This document shows, piece after piece, positions 22,396 through 31,650 of a stretch of DNA of 64,000 nucleotides. The translations under genes were made by a program, and so were the position numbers. The notes below the pieces were generated by a model. The model ran no database searches. It was not told the DNA's origin and saw nothing but the letters and a program-made list of their open reading frames with translations. The first letter of the stretch is position 1. The number at the start of each line of letters is the position of its first letter. The DNA is from Mycolicibacterium madagascariense (lineage in GTDB: Bacteria; Actinomycetota; Actinomycetes; Mycobacteriales; Mycobacteriaceae), in NCBI RefSeq assembly GCF_010729665.1, contig NZ_AP022610.1, forward strand, positions 2,170,001 to 2,234,000, written 5' to 3'.

Positions 22396-22411
22396 TGTAA
22401 GGTTCCTGTCA
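22396..22411. promoter_or_regulatory. Probable MarR operator 2, overlapping the marR -10
   Basis: TGTAAGGTTCCTGTCA, the mirror-related copy of operator 1, 34 bp away centre to centre. It contains TAAGGT (22398-22403), a -10 hexamer 7 bases before the ATG of the regulator, so binding would block its own promoter. Confidence 0.65.
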
Positions 22412-22845
22412 TGTCTAGCGTCGACGTCGAGGGTGGAGCCGGATATCTGGTGAAGCGGGTTCAGCAGTCGCTGCGCCGCCGCTGCGATGCCGCGCTCAAA
22501 CCCACGGGGTTGTCGATGGCGCAGTACACGGCGCTACGCGCACTCGCCGATCATCCTGACGCGTCGGCATCGGAATTGGCACGGCTGTGCTTCGTCACCC
22601 GGCAATCGCTGCAGGACCTGCTGGGGGGCCTGCGCGCGGCGGGTCTGGTGCGGGCGTCGGAGTCGGCATCGAGCCGTGGTCGCGCCAACGCCCTTGCGCT
22701 GACGTCGGCGGGACGCACCCGGCTCGCAGCCAGTCACGACGCCGTCATTGGTGTGGAAAACGCCATGCTGCAAGGACTTTCGCGAGGATCCAGAGATGAC
22801 CTGGCTCACCTGCTGACCCGCTGCGCGGAGAACCTCGAAGACTGA
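22411..22845 (+). CDS. MarR-family transcriptional regulator
   Basis: 144 residues from ATG 22411. Winged helix-turn-helix: LSMAQYTALRALADHPDASASELARLCFVTRQSLQDLLGGLRAAGLVRA, followed by the wing with SRGRANALALTSAGRTRL. Two palindromic sites between it and the divergent monooxygenase gene, one over its own -10, suggest autorepression and joint control of the pair. Effector unknown; MarR/ABM pairs often answer phenolic or quinone compounds, which is inference only. Confidence 0.87.
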   Translation: MSSVDVEGGAGYLVKRVQQSLRRRCDAALKPTGLSMAQYTALRALADHPDASASELARLCFVTRQSLQDLLGGLRAAGLVRASESASSRGRANALALTSAGRTRLAASHDAVIGVENAMLQGLSRGSRDDLAHLLTRCAENLED

Positions 22846-22852
22846 CGGCGCG

Positions 22853-24052
22853 CTAATCCCGCTGACTCCGCAGGGGATCGGCGTCGACGGGGACCAACGG
22901 CAGGGCGACCAAGGGGAACAGCGCACACACCGCGAACGCCAACGGGAAGCCGGCCGCGGTGATGAGCGCGCCGAACACCGGCGGCACGATGCCGGTCATG
23001 AGGAGCTGGCTGGTGTTCTGGGTGCCCAGGGCCCGCCCGCTCCAGAAGGGCCCGGCGATCTCGGCGATGGCGGTGAACGCCAATCCGTTGTCGGACACCG
23101 TGATGACCGACGCGGCCACCATCAACGCGATCGACAGCGGCGAGTGCATCAGGTCGGTGACCGCGAGCAGGCCCATCGCGATGGCCGCGCCGATGGCGAT
23201 CGTGCGAATGGGGTGCAGCCGCGATCCGGTCTTGTCCGACCACCGGCCCGCCGCGATTCGCCCTGCCGCGCCGAGCAGTTGGGCCACGGTCACCATCGCG
23301 CCCGCCGACGCGGCCGACCAGCCGCGGTCGGTGATCAGCCACACCAGCGTGAACGTCCACACCAGGCACTGCGGCACGACGAGCAGCACCGAGACGGCGT
23401 GGATGCGCCACAGCGTCGAGGATCCGCGGTAGGGGTTGGCGAGTTCGCCGGCATGCGCCTGCGCGCGCGGTGTGCGTGGCGGATCGAGCACGCCGATCCC
23501 GCTGACCACCGCGGCGACGGCACACGCGATGGCGGGGAACAGCAGGGCCGCCTCGACGCCGTGGGACTCGGCGAGTTGGGGAATCACCAACGCGCCCAGC
23601 CCGACTCCGAGCGGTTGCGCGGTCTGGCGGATGCCCATGACCAGTCCGCGCTGCTGCGGGGGGAACCACCCCACGACGAGGCGGCCGCTCGCGGAGTTGC
23701 TGCTGGCGGCGGCCATGCCGCCGAGGAACAGGAAGATGCCGACGACGAGCAGCGAGGGGGCCAGCGCCGCCGCGAAGGCCGCGGCCGCCGTCAGAGCCGA
23801 TCCGACGGCGAGCACCAGGCGCTCGCCCACGCGGTCGACCACGTAGCCCCAGGCGATCAGCGTCACGACCATGCCGAAGCTCGGCAGCGCCGAGATCAAG
23901 CCCGCCTGCGCGAGGTCGAGGCCGCGTTCCGCGTGCAGGGTGGGAATGAGGAAGGCCACACCGTTGATGAACACGTTCGAGCAGAGGGTGGCGGCGAGCG
24001 CTATCGCCAGCATCGACCACCGGCGGGCGGTCCCGATCGTCGTGGCGGTCAT
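22853..24052 (-). CDS. MFS transporter (Rv2994-like)
   Basis: 399 residues from ATG 24052 (MTATTIGTARRW). Twelve hydrophobic segments can be traced, the first being MLAIALAATLCSNVFINGVAFLIPTL. The cytoplasmic A-like motif between segments 2 and 3 reads GYVVDRVGERLVL, and RWSDKTGSRLHPIR marks the second half. Proton-driven uptake or efflux; substrate unknown. It is divergent from a FAH-family catabolic gene across a strong palindrome, which raises the possibility of shared control. Confidence 0.87.
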   Translation of the reverse strand: MTATTIGTARRWSMLAIALAATLCSNVFINGVAFLIPTLHAERGLDLAQAGLISALPSFGMVVTLIAWGYVVDRVGERLVLAVGSALTAAAAFAAALAPSLLVVGIFLFLGGMAAASSNSASGRLVVGWFPPQQRGLVMGIRQTAQPLGVGLGALVIPQLAESHGVEAALLFPAIACAVAAVVSGIGVLDPPRTPRAQAHAGELANPYRGSSTLWRIHAVSVLLVVPQCLVWTFTLVWLITDRGWSAASAGAMVTVAQLLGAAGRIAAGRWSDKTGSRLHPIRTIAIGAAIAMGLLAVTDLMHSPLSIALMVAASVITVSDNGLAFTAIAEIAGPFWSGRALGTQNTSQLLMTGIVPPVFGALITAAGFPLAFAVCALFPLVALPLVPVDADPLRSQRD

Positions 24053-24070
24053 GATCCCATGGTGACACGC

Positions 24071-24123
24071 AATCCCACGATGCCGAATATCTGTCTCACC
24101 AAGTGAGATCGATCGTGGGGATT
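24071..24123. promoter_or_regulatory. Nested palindrome between MFS and FAH-family genes
   Basis: Outer arms AATCCCACGAT (24071-24081) and ATCGTGGGGATT (24112-24123) pair with one bulge; inner arms TCTCAC (24094-24099) and GTGAGA (24103-24108) pair perfectly around CAA. Candidate operator or structured RNA for the divergent pair. Confidence 0.55.
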
Positions 24124-24160
24124 CGATGGGGCCACGGCACGCGGCGCCAACGGTGCTCAC

Positions 24161-24166
24161 TACGCT
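24161..24166 (+). promoter_or_regulatory. -10 element for leaderless FAH-family gene
   Basis: TACGCT ends 7 bases before the ATG at 24174. Confidence 0.55.
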
Positions 24167-24173
24167 GTCGTGA

Positions 24174-24956
24174 ATGCGCCTCGGTCGAATCGCCAGCCCA
24201 GATGGGGTCGCCTTCGTGAGCATCGAGGGTGACCCCGCCACCGATGCCGTCGCTCGGGAGATCGCCGAGCACCCCTTCGGCAACCCCACCTTCACGGGCC
24301 GGTCGTGGCCCCTGGCCGACGTCCGCCTGCTGGCGCCCATCCTGGCCAGCAAGGTGGTGTGCATGGGCAAGAACTACGCCGCCCACGCTGCCGAGATGGG
24401 GGGCGAGGCGCCGGAGGATCCGGTCATCTTCCTCAAGCCCAACACCTCGATCATCGGACCCAACGTGGCGATCCAGCTGCCCGCGGATGCACATCCGGTG
24501 CACCACGAGGGGGAACTGGCCGCGGTCATCGGCAGGCCCTGCAAGGACGTGCCCGCCGCCAAGGCCGCCGAGAACATCCTCGGCTACACGATCGCGAACG
24601 ACGTCTCCGCCCGCGACCAGCAGAAGAAGGACGGCCAGTGGATGCGGGCCAAGGGGCACGACACCTTCTGTCCGGTGGGGCCGTGGATCGACACGTCGGT
24701 CAATCCCTTCGACCTCGACATCCGCACCGAGGTCAACGGTCGGGTCCGCCAGAGCAGCAATACCTCGCTGATGATTCACGACATCGGCGCCATCATCGAG
24801 TGGGTCTCGGCCGTGATGACGCTGCTGCCGGGTGACCTGATCCTCACCGGGACGCCGGAGGGGGTCGGTCCCATCGAGGACGGGGACACCGTCAGCGTCA
24901 CCATCGAGGGCATCGGGACGTTGACCAATCCCGTTGTGCGCAAGGGGAAGTCATGA
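24174..24956 (+). CDS. Fumarylacetoacetate hydrolase-family protein (Rv2993c-like)
   Basis: 260 residues. The C-terminal 200 residues are the FAH/HpcE fold: [15 protein letters not shown], the metal-binding acidic residues in [24 protein letters not shown], and the closing [22 protein letters not shown]. Members cleave or isomerise acylpyruvates, 2-hydroxyhepta-2,4-diene-1,7-dioate or oxaloacetate; which one applies cannot be told. The stop overlaps the gltX ATG (ATGA), so the two are co-translated although metabolically unrelated. Confidence 0.87.
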   Translation: MRLGRIASPDGVAFVSIEGDPATDAVAREIAEHPFGNPTFTGRSWPLADVRLLAPILASKVVCMGKNYAAHAAEMGGEAPEDPVIFLKPNTSIIGPNVAIQLPADAHPVHHEGELAAVIGRPCKDVPAAKAAENILGYTIANDVSARDQQKKDGQWMRAKGHDTFCPVGPWIDTSVNPFDLDIRTEVNGRVRQSSNTSLMIHDIGAIIEWVSAVMTLLPGDLILTGTPEGVGPIEDGDTVSVTIEGIGTLTNPVVRKGKS

Positions 24957-26416
24957 CGGTACGCGTTCGGTTCTGTCCGTCGCCGACGGGCACCCCCCAC
25001 GTCGGGCTGGTCCGCACGGCGCTCTTCAACTGGGCCTACGCCCGACACACGGGCGGTGCGTTCGTGTTTCGGATCGAGGACACCGACGCCGCCCGCGACA
25101 GCGCGGAGAGCTACGCCGCCATCCTCGACGCGCTGCGGTGGCTCGGACTCGACTGGGACGAGGGGCCGGAGATCGGTGGGCCCCATGCGCCCTACCGGCA
25201 GTCCGAGCGCACGGAGATCTACCGCGACGTGATCGCCCGACTGCTGGCCGCCGGCGAGGTCTACGAGGCCTATTCGACGGCCGAGGAGGTCGAGGCGCGC
25301 CACGTCGCGGCGGGCCGAAACCCGAAGCTGGGCTACGACAATCACGACCGCACGCTCACCGACGCCGACCGTGCCCGGTTCGTCGCCGAGGGTCGTCGTC
25401 CCGTGCTGCGGCTGCGGATGCCCGACGAGGACATCACGTGGACCGACCTCGTGCGCGGACCCACGACCTTCGCCGCGGGCGTCGTGCCCGACTTCGCGAT
25501 CACCCGCGGCAGCGGGGATCCGCTCTACACGTTGGTCAATCCCGTCGACGACGCGTTGATGAACATCACCCACGTCTTGCGTGGGGAGGACATCCTGCCG
25601 TCGACCCCTCGCCAGATCGCGCTGTACCAGGCGCTGATGCGCATCGGCGTGGCCGAGCGGGTACCCGAATTCGCCCACCTGCCAAGCGTTCTCGGCGACG
25701 GCAACAAGAAGCTGTCCAAGCGTGACCCGCAGAGCAACCTGTTCCTGCACCGCGACCGCGGGTTCATTCCCGAGGGCCTGCTGAACTATCTCGCGCTGCT
25801 CGGCTGGGGCATCGCCGACGACCACGACCTCTTCAGCCTCGACGAGATGGTCGCGGCCTTCGACGTCAAGGACGTCAACTCCAACCCCGCACGCTTCGAC
25901 CAGAAGAAGGCCGACGCGATCAACGCCGAGCACATCCGCCTGCTCGACCCGGGCGACTTCACCGCACGCCTGCGCGACTTCTTCGTCGCCCACGGTCACG
26001 GCACCGGCCTCGACGACGCCGGTTTCGCCGAGGCCGCCGCCCTGGTGCAGACCCGGATCGTGGTGCTGAGCGACGCGTGGGAGCTGTTGAAGTTCCTCGA
26101 CGACGCGTCCTACGCGCTCGACGAGAAGTCGGCGGCCAAGGAACTGCGCGCCGACGCGGTACCCGTCCTCGACGCCGCGCTCGCCGCGCTGGAGGGCGTG
26201 GCGCAGTGGACCACGGCAAACGTCGAAGCAGCTTTGAAGACGGCGCTGCTGGAGCAGCTCGAACTCAAGCCGCGCAAGGCCTTCGGTCCCATTCGCGTGG
26301 CGGTCACCGGCGCCACGGTCAGCCCGCCCCTGTTCGAGTCGATGGAACTGCTCGGGCGCGACCGCAGCCTCGCCCGGCTGCGAGCCGGTCGCGAGCACGC
26401 GGCCGCCGGGGCGTGA
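24953..26416 (+). CDS. gltX: Glutamyl-tRNA synthetase
   Basis: 487 residues. Class I synthetase: HIGH-type motif as [23 protein letters not shown] near residue 9 and KMSKS-type motif as KKLSKRDP near residue 253, with an all-helical C-terminal anticodon-binding domain. Because gatCAB is present, this enzyme is expected to be non-discriminating and to charge both tRNA-Glu and tRNA-Gln with glutamate; tRNA genes for both follow directly. Overlaps the upstream gene by four bases. Confidence 0.96.
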   Translation: MTVRVRFCPSPTGTPHVGLVRTALFNWAYARHTGGAFVFRIEDTDAARDSAESYAAILDALRWLGLDWDEGPEIGGPHAPYRQSERTEIYRDVIARLLAAGEVYEAYSTAEEVEARHVAAGRNPKLGYDNHDRTLTDADRARFVAEGRRPVLRLRMPDEDITWTDLVRGPTTFAAGVVPDFAITRGSGDPLYTLVNPVDDALMNITHVLRGEDILPSTPRQIALYQALMRIGVAERVPEFAHLPSVLGDGNKKLSKRDPQSNLFLHRDRGFIPEGLLNYLALLGWGIADDHDLFSLDEMVAAFDVKDVNSNPARFDQKKADAINAEHIRLLDPGDFTARLRDFFVAHGHGTGLDDAGFAEAAALVQTRIVVLSDAWELLKFLDDASYALDEKSAAKELRADAVPVLDAALAALEGVAQWTTANVEAALKTALLEQLELKPRKAFGPIRVAVTGATVSPPLFESMELLGRDRSLARLRAGREHAAAGA

Positions 26417-26462
26417 AGGCGGCGGTGAAATCTTTGGTAGTGTGCTCGTCGGTCGAGTAATG

Positions 26463-26488
26463 CACACGCCGGTTCGCGCCGGTGGGTG
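26463..26488 (+). terminator. Hairpin after gltX
   Basis: CACACGCCGG (26463-26472) pairs with CCGGTGGGTG (26479-26488) with two mismatches around a 6-base loop, between the gltX stop and the tRNA-Gln gene. No U-tract. Confidence 0.4.
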
Positions 26489-26532
26489 TTCGATCGCAAA
26501 GACGTCCGTGACCTGCGGTGATGGACTGTCAT

Positions 26533-26607
26533 TGGGGTATGGTGTAATTGGCAACACAGCGGTTTCTGGTACCGCCATTCTAGGTTCGAGTCCTGGTACC
26601 CCAGCCA
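26533..26607 (+). tRNA. tRNA-Gln (anticodon CTG)
   Basis: Acceptor stem TGGGGTA (26533-26539) pairs with TACCCCA (26597-26603), discriminator G, encoded CCA. Anticodon arm GCGGT/ACCGC with 7-base loop TTCTGGT gives CTG, reading CAG. The weak U1-A72 closing pair is the usual identity feature for GatCAB-dependent tRNA-Gln. Confidence 0.95.
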
Positions 26608-26668
26608 ACTCCGGTGATTAGGTCGACATTGCTCCCTGAGCTATGCTGACCCTCCGGAAATAGTTCTA

Positions 26669-26744
26669 GCCCCCGTCGTCTAGCGGCCTAGGACGCCGCC
26701 CTCTCACGGCGGTAGCGTGGGTTCGAATCCCATCGGGGGTACCA
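26669..26744 (+). tRNA. tRNA-Glu (anticodon CTC)
   Basis: Acceptor stem GCCCCCG (26669-26675) pairs with CGGGGGT (26734-26740; first pair is G-U), discriminator A, encoded CCA. Anticodon arm CCGCC/GGCGG with loop CTCTCAC gives CTC, reading GAG; GGTTCGAATCC is the T arm. Confidence 0.95.
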
Positions 26745-26770
26745 CTAGACCGGCATTCGGTCAGGTCGGA

Positions 26771-27973
26771 TCAGAGAAATCCAAGGCTCCGCCGCCCCGG
26801 ACCGACCGACGGCACCGGGTCGGTGTGCAGCACGCCGGTCAGCAATTCCGAGTAGACGTCGCGGAAGTCCGTGGTCGTCTTCAGGTCTCCGTCGGTCAGG
26901 TCGGTGAGGCTGGGCTGGTCACCGTAGAAGCCGCCCTTGATCGACCTGCCGAGGACGAGCACCGGGGCCGACGTGCCGTGGTCGGTGCCCTGGGAGGCGT
27001 TGGCGGCCACGCGTCGCCCGAATTCCGAATAGACCATCACGACGACGTTCTTGCCCTGCTCGCTCGCGCGCATCTTCTGCATGAACGGGGTGAGTGCGTC
27101 GTCGAGTTTCTGCAGCAGCGCCTGCTGCGTCCCGCGTTCGTCGGCGTGGGTGTCGAAGCCGAGCAGATCCACCATGTACACCTGCGTCGGCACGTGGGCC
27201 CGGATGCACTTGGCCACCAGATCGAGGTCGTCGACCAACTGATTCGCATCGGTCGCCGTCGCCGTCGGGTCGGCCCCCAGGGTCACCGGTCGAAAGGCAC
27301 TGTCGGAACGGTTGCTTGCGCGATACGACGCGCACACCCCCGACATGGCCGGGGTGTCGGACGGGTCCTCGGCTGCCAGGGCCGTGAGTGTCGTGCGCCA
27401 GTCCCTGTCCACGGGGGGAAGTGATTCCGAGAGCGCGGACGCCGACTGCTTCTTGCCGACGGCCATCGGCGTCAGTACGGGACCGATGTTGACCGCGCGC
27501 ACCGGGTCATCACCGGTGGCGTCCAGCCACCGCCCGATCCAACCGGTACCCACCGGCGCCGCGGGGGACGCGGTCTGCCAGATGTCCATGGAGCGGAAGT
27601 GGCTCCGATCCTGGTTGGGATATCCGACTCCGCGAACGACGGCCAGGTGCTGGTCGTGCCATAGGTTCGCCAATCCCTTCAAGGCGGGGTTGAGCCCGTA
27701 TTCGGCATCGAGCGCCAGCAATTCGGTCGGCGCATAGGCGAGGTCGGGGCGGGCGTCGTGGTAGGCACCGTCGGCCAGCGGGACCACGGTGCTCAGACCG
27801 TCGTTGCCGCCGTAGAGGGTGACGATGACCAAGACGCCGTGATCGGGATCGCGCGGGCGGTCCCGGCCGGCGTCGAGGAGTTGCGGCAGGGTGATGCCCA
27901 CCGCACCGGCAACGCCGAGCGCACCGACGCCGGCGCTGGCGATGAGGAACTTGCGGCGGTTGACTTCAGGCAT
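26771..27973 (-). CDS. DUF1501 protein, Tat-exported
   Basis: 400 residues from ATG 27973. The N-terminus NRRKFLIASAGVGALGVAGAVGI is a twin-arginine signal peptide. The body matches DUF1501, a family with an alkaline phosphatase/sulfatase-like fold: LVIVTLYGGNDGLSTVVP, MDIWQTA, YMVDLLGFDTHADERGTQQALLQKLD, and VVVMVYSEFGRRVAANASQGTDHGTSAPVLVLG. The conserved Asp, His, Asp and DHG groups could bind metal, but no enzyme activity is established for the family. Downstream partner of the DUF1800 gene, 31 bases away, and ends 27 bases from tRNA-Glu on the opposite strand. Confidence 0.85.
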   Translation of the reverse strand: MPEVNRRKFLIASAGVGALGVAGAVGITLPQLLDAGRDRPRDPDHGVLVIVTLYGGNDGLSTVVPLADGAYHDARPDLAYAPTELLALDAEYGLNPALKGLANLWHDQHLAVVRGVGYPNQDRSHFRSMDIWQTASPAAPVGTGWIGRWLDATGDDPVRAVNIGPVLTPMAVGKKQSASALSESLPPVDRDWRTTLTALAAEDPSDTPAMSGVCASYRASNRSDSAFRPVTLGADPTATATDANQLVDDLDLVAKCIRAHVPTQVYMVDLLGFDTHADERGTQQALLQKLDDALTPFMQKMRASEQGKNVVVMVYSEFGRRVAANASQGTDHGTSAPVLVLGRSIKGGFYGDQPSLTDLTDGDLKTTTDFRDVYSELLTGVLHTDPVPSVGPGRRSLGFL

Positions 27974-28004
27974 CTGTGGCTTTCGGTGGCTTCCGTAAAT
28001 TCTC

Positions 28005-29324
28005 TTACGACACGAGGTATTCGGGCGAGTTGAGGGCCGCCGCGACGAGGCGGCGCGGATCGTCGGCCAGCGGATCGAGTGCTGCGACGGTGCGGTCGGA
28101 CCACTTTCCGATTCCGATCAAGTAGCCGGTGGCATTGATGCGGTCGCCCTTGGCGGCTTCGTCGATGGACGAGAGGTCACCCGTAGTCACCAGCTTGTCC
28201 GCCGCCCACACTCGGGCGGCGACGCTGGTGGTCGACAGCCACAACGAACCACGCGGCCAACCTCCCACGTCGGGTGGATAGAACGGACGCTGGCCCATCA
28301 CCACGAGGACCTGGGCGAGCTTCAGGTCACTCGCGGACTGTGCTCCGTCGACGGGGATCGACAATGAACGGATGGCGCCCATCAGCCATTCGACGGGTGT
28401 GTTGACCAACGTGCCTGCGCACGTGGCGAATTCAGGATCCAGGAGGACTGCCCGCGTCAGCGCCTTGAGATCGCGGCCGGGTCCGTACGCCCCGACCAGA
28501 CGGGTGAGCGCGGCGGGCGACGGTGCGTCGTCCGACGCCAGCAGCCGCCACAACGAACTGGCGACGAACGGAGCTGAGGTGGGCTGGTTCAGCACGATGT
28601 CGCAGAAGTCGTGCTCGTCGAGATCGCCCTTGACGCCCAGCACGGTCTTGGTCGACGAGTCGTGGAGTTCGTCGGATATGGCGGTCTGCCCGGTGTATCC
28701 GACGACGCGGCCGGTGAGCGCCCGCGCGCCCTCCTTTACGTCGACCTCGGTGTAGCCGTTGGCATGTCCGAGAGTGAACAGTTCCATGAACTCCCTGGAC
28801 AGGTTCTCGTTCGGTGCCGCCTTGGTGTTGCGCACGCCGTCCAACCACAGCTGCATCGCGACGTCGGTGAGCATGGCGTACGCCAGCGTGCGGAAGTCAC
28901 CGAGTTTCAGGGTGCGTAGTTTCTGGTTCTGCGCGGCCATGTATTGGGCACCGCCGACTTTGTCCGCCGAGGTCGCAAAGTGGTTGTGCCACAGCAGGGT
29001 CAGCTTCTCGTGGATGGGCTGATGGACCGCAGCCATCCGCCGCAACCACCACGACTGCAGATCGTTCATCTGTGAAAACAGTTGCTGGGCATAGTCGTTC
29101 ATCTCGGTGGCGGTCGCGCCGGGGCGCACCTGCTGGGGCATCACGGGCGCGGGCATCGGCGTGGCGATCGCGCCGGGATCGGCGTCGGGATCGAGGTCGA
29201 GCGCACCGTCGAGATAGGCGGGGGCACCCTGGGCGACGACGGCATCCACCTGGGCGCCGGTCGTGCCGAAACCCGCCCGCCTCAACAGGCGGGCGGTCGC
29301 GATCCATGCAGGCGACTGCGCCAA
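28005..29324 (-). CDS. DUF1800 protein
   Basis: 439 residues; the only usable in-frame start is TTG 29324 (MAQSPAWIATARLLRRAGFG), since a stop lies 11 codons upstream. The RRAGFG start, LWHNHFATS, NENLSREFMELFTLGHANGYTEVDVKEGARALTGR and VGGWPRGSLWLSTTSV are the hallmarks of DUF1800. No signal peptide is seen, so export might depend on the Tat-targeted DUF1501 partner. Genes of these two families occur side by side in many phyla but their job is not known. Minus-strand TATTCT at 29362-29367 is a possible -10. Confidence 0.83.
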   Translation of the reverse strand: MAQSPAWIATARLLRRAGFGTTGAQVDAVVAQGAPAYLDGALDLDPDADPGAIATPMPAPVMPQQVRPGATATEMNDYAQQLFSQMNDLQSWWLRRMAAVHQPIHEKLTLLWHNHFATSADKVGGAQYMAAQNQKLRTLKLGDFRTLAYAMLTDVAMQLWLDGVRNTKAAPNENLSREFMELFTLGHANGYTEVDVKEGARALTGRVVGYTGQTAISDELHDSSTKTVLGVKGDLDEHDFCDIVLNQPTSAPFVASSLWRLLASDDAPSPAALTRLVGAYGPGRDLKALTRAVLLDPEFATCAGTLVNTPVEWLMGAIRSLSIPVDGAQSASDLKLAQVLVVMGQRPFYPPDVGGWPRGSLWLSTTSVAARVWAADKLVTTGDLSSIDEAAKGDRINATGYLIGIGKWSDRTVAALDPLADDPRRLVAAALNSPEYLVS

Positions 29325-29428
29325 GCGAGTGACACCCCCGTCAACTGTTTGCTGCCCCTACGCAGAATAGCCGACGACGAGGTATCGAGCCCCCGGACCG
29401 CGATATCTGAGAGTTCCCTCAAGGACGC

Positions 29429-30130
29429 CTAGAGACGACGGGTGAGTGCCTCGGCGGCGGCGAGCAGGTCGGCGGCCCACCGCGCCCCCGGTCGACGGCC
29501 CATGCGGTCGATGGGGCCCGACACCGATACTGCGGCGACGACCGTGCCGCGGCCGTCGCGCACCGGCGCCGAGACGCTCGCGACGCCGGGCTCGCGCTCC
29601 GCCGCGCTCTGCGCCCAGCCGCGCTTGCGCACCTCGACCAAGGTGCGTTCGGTGAAGGCGGCGTTCGGCAGCACGGCCTGCTGGGTGGCGGCGTCGCTGT
29701 AGGCCAGCAGCACCTTGGCGCCCGAGCCGGCGGTCATGGGCAGGCGGGTCCCCACGGGCACGGTGTCGCGCAGACCCGCCGGCGGTTCCAACGCCACCAC
29801 GCAGACCCGCGACAGGCCCTCGCGTCGGTAGAGCTGGACGCTCTCGCCGGTGATCTCGCGCAGACGTGGCAGCACGGCGGCGCTCGCCGCCAACAGCGGA
29901 TCGTCCACGCGCCCAGCCAATTCGTTGACCGCAGGGCCGAGGCACCACCGTCCGTCGGCGTCTCTGGCCAGGAGCCGGTGCACCTCGAGGCCCGCGGCCA
30001 ACCGGTGTGCGGTCGCCCGCGGCAGTCCCGTCCGTTCGCAGAGTTCGGCCAGACCGCAGGGCGACTCGGCCACGGTGTGAAGGACGCCCACCGCTTTGTC
30101 GAGCACGCCGATGCCGCTATCCTGTCTCAT
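29429..30130 (-). CDS. IclR-family regulator of leuCD (LtbR-like)
   Basis: 233 residues from ATG 30130. N-terminal winged helix (GVLDKAVGVLHTVAESPCGLAELCERTGLPRATAHRLAAGLEVHRLL) and C-terminal IclR effector domain (ESVQLYRREGLSRVCVVALEPPAGLRDTVPVG, GSGAKVLLAYSD, VSASVSAPVRDGRG-like VASVSAPVRDGRG). Divergent from leuC, in the arrangement of corynebacterial LtbR, which represses leuCD and trp genes; the same role is inferred here. M. tuberculosis match is Rv2989. Confidence 0.88.
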   Translation of the reverse strand: MRQDSGIGVLDKAVGVLHTVAESPCGLAELCERTGLPRATAHRLAAGLEVHRLLARDADGRWCLGPAVNELAGRVDDPLLAASAAVLPRLREITGESVQLYRREGLSRVCVVALEPPAGLRDTVPVGTRLPMTAGSGAKVLLAYSDAATQQAVLPNAAFTERTLVEVRKRGWAQSAAEREPGVASVSAPVRDGRGTVVAAVSVSGPIDRMGRRPGARWAADLLAAAEALTRRL

Positions 30131-30133
30131 AGA

Positions 30134-30167
30134 GAGATACTAGCGTCCCGCATGTTGAGATACCTAG
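30134..30167. promoter_or_regulatory. IclR/leuC intergenic direct repeat and iclR -10
   Basis: GAGATACTAG (30134-30143) recurs as GAGATACCTAG (30157-30167), 23 bp on. The first copy overlaps the minus-strand hexamer TAGTAT (30137-30142), 6 bases before the regulator's ATG, so it is a likely autoregulatory operator and leaderless promoter. Confidence 0.5.
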
Positions 30168-30207
30168 CCCATCGCCTGCGGATCGCCCGAGGGAATCGAG
30201 CACGAAC

Positions 30208-31641
30208 ATGACCAGCACTGCACGCACTCTGGCGGAGAAGGTCTGGGCCGACCACGTCGTGGTCAGCGGCCAGGGAGAGGGCGCCGCGCGCGAGCCGGAC
30301 CTCATCTACATCGATCTGCACCTCGTCCACGAGGTCACCAGCCCGCAGGCCTTCGACGGACTTCGGTTGGCGGGGCGGCCCGTTCGTCGCACCGACCTGA
30401 CGATCGCCACCGAGGACCACAACGTGCCGACGATCGACATCGACAAGCCGATCGCCGACCCCGTCTCGCGCACCCAGGTCGAGACGCTGCGCCGCAACTG
30501 CGAGGAGTTCGGCGTCCGGCTGTATCCCGTGGGCGATGCCGAGCAGGGAATCGTCCACATCATCGGTCCACAACTGGGTCTCACCCAACCGGGCATGACG
30601 GTGGTCTGCGGGGACAGCCACACCTCGACCCACGGCGCGTTCGGTGCGCTGGCGATGGGGATCGGCACCTCCGAGGTCGAACACGTGCTCGCCACCCAGA
30701 CACTGCCGCTGCGGCCGTTCAAGACCATGGCCGTCAACGTCGACGGCGTGCTGCCGGCCGGTACCAGCCCGAAGGACGTCATCCTCGCCGTGATCGCGAA
30801 GATCGGCACCGGCGGCGGACAGGGTTACGTCATCGAATATCGCGGCAGCGCCATCGAAGCGATGTCGATGGAGGGCCGGATGACGATCTGCAACATGAGC
30901 ATCGAGGCAGGCGCCCGGGCCGGCATGGTCGCTCCGGACGAGACGACGTTCGACTATCTGCGCGGCCGCCCGCACGCCCCCACGGGCGCCGATTGGGACG
31001 AGGCCGTCGAGGCGTGGAGTCAGTTGCGCACCGACGAGGGAGCCGAATTCGACGCCGAGGTCTACCTCGACGCCTCGACGCTGAGCCCGTTCGTCACGTG
31101 GGGTACCAACCCCGGACAGGGTGTGCCACTGAGCGAAGCCGTGCCCGACCCAGAACTGATGTTCGACGACGGCGAGCGTCAGTCCGCCGAGAAGGCCTTG
31201 GCGTACATGGATCTTCAGCCGGGGACGGCCATGCGCGACATCCGGATCGACACGGTGTTCGTGGGGTCGTGCACCAACGGCCGCATCGAGGATCTGCGGG
31301 TCGTCGCGGACGTTCTGCGCGGCAGGAGGATCGCCGAGGGCATGCGGATGCTGGTCGTGCCCGGGTCGATGAAGGTCAGGGTGCAGGCCGAAAGCGAGGG
31401 CCTGGGCGAGATCTTCACCGCCGCGGGCGCCGAGTGGCGCCAAGCGGGATGCTCGATGTGCCTTGGCATGAACCCCGACCAGCTGGCGCCGGGGGAGCGC
31501 TGCGCGGCGACGTCGAACCGCAACTTCGAAGGGCGCCAGGGCAAGGGGGGCCGCACCCACCTGGTGTCACCCGCGGTGGCCGCGGCCACCGCGGTGCGCG
31601 GCACCCTGTCCTCGCCCGCCGATCTGACCGAGAGTCGCTAG
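30208..31641 (+). CDS. leuC: 3-isopropylmalate dehydratase large subunit
   Basis: Aconitase-family subunit carrying the 4Fe-4S cluster; isomerises 2- to 3-isopropylmalate. 477 residues. Motifs [21 protein letters not shown] (first cluster Cys) and the pair in [12 protein letters not shown] (second and third). GAGGGA precedes ATG 30208. Followed by leuD after 9 bases. Confidence 0.96.
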   Translation: MTSTARTLAEKVWADHVVVSGQGEGAAREPDLIYIDLHLVHEVTSPQAFDGLRLAGRPVRRTDLTIATEDHNVPTIDIDKPIADPVSRTQVETLRRNCEEFGVRLYPVGDAEQGIVHIIGPQLGLTQPGMTVVCGDSHTSTHGAFGALAMGIGTSEVEHVLATQTLPLRPFKTMAVNVDGVLPAGTSPKDVILAVIAKIGTGGGQGYVIEYRGSAIEAMSMEGRMTICNMSIEAGARAGMVAPDETTFDYLRGRPHAPTGADWDEAVEAWSQLRTDEGAEFDAEVYLDASTLSPFVTWGTNPGQGVPLSEAVPDPELMFDDGERQSAEKALAYMDLQPGTAMRDIRIDTVFVGSCTNGRIEDLRVVADVLRGRRIAEGMRMLVVPGSMKVRVQAESEGLGEIFTAAGAEWRQAGCSMCLGMNPDQLAPGERCAATSNRNFEGRQGKGGRTHLVSPAVAAATAVRGTLSSPADLTESR

Positions 31642-31650
31642 GAGACAGTC

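Noticed and set aside
26533..29324. Integrated element at the tRNA genes
   Set aside because: No integrase, no duplicated tRNA 3' end and no composition change around the DUF1800/DUF1501 genes.
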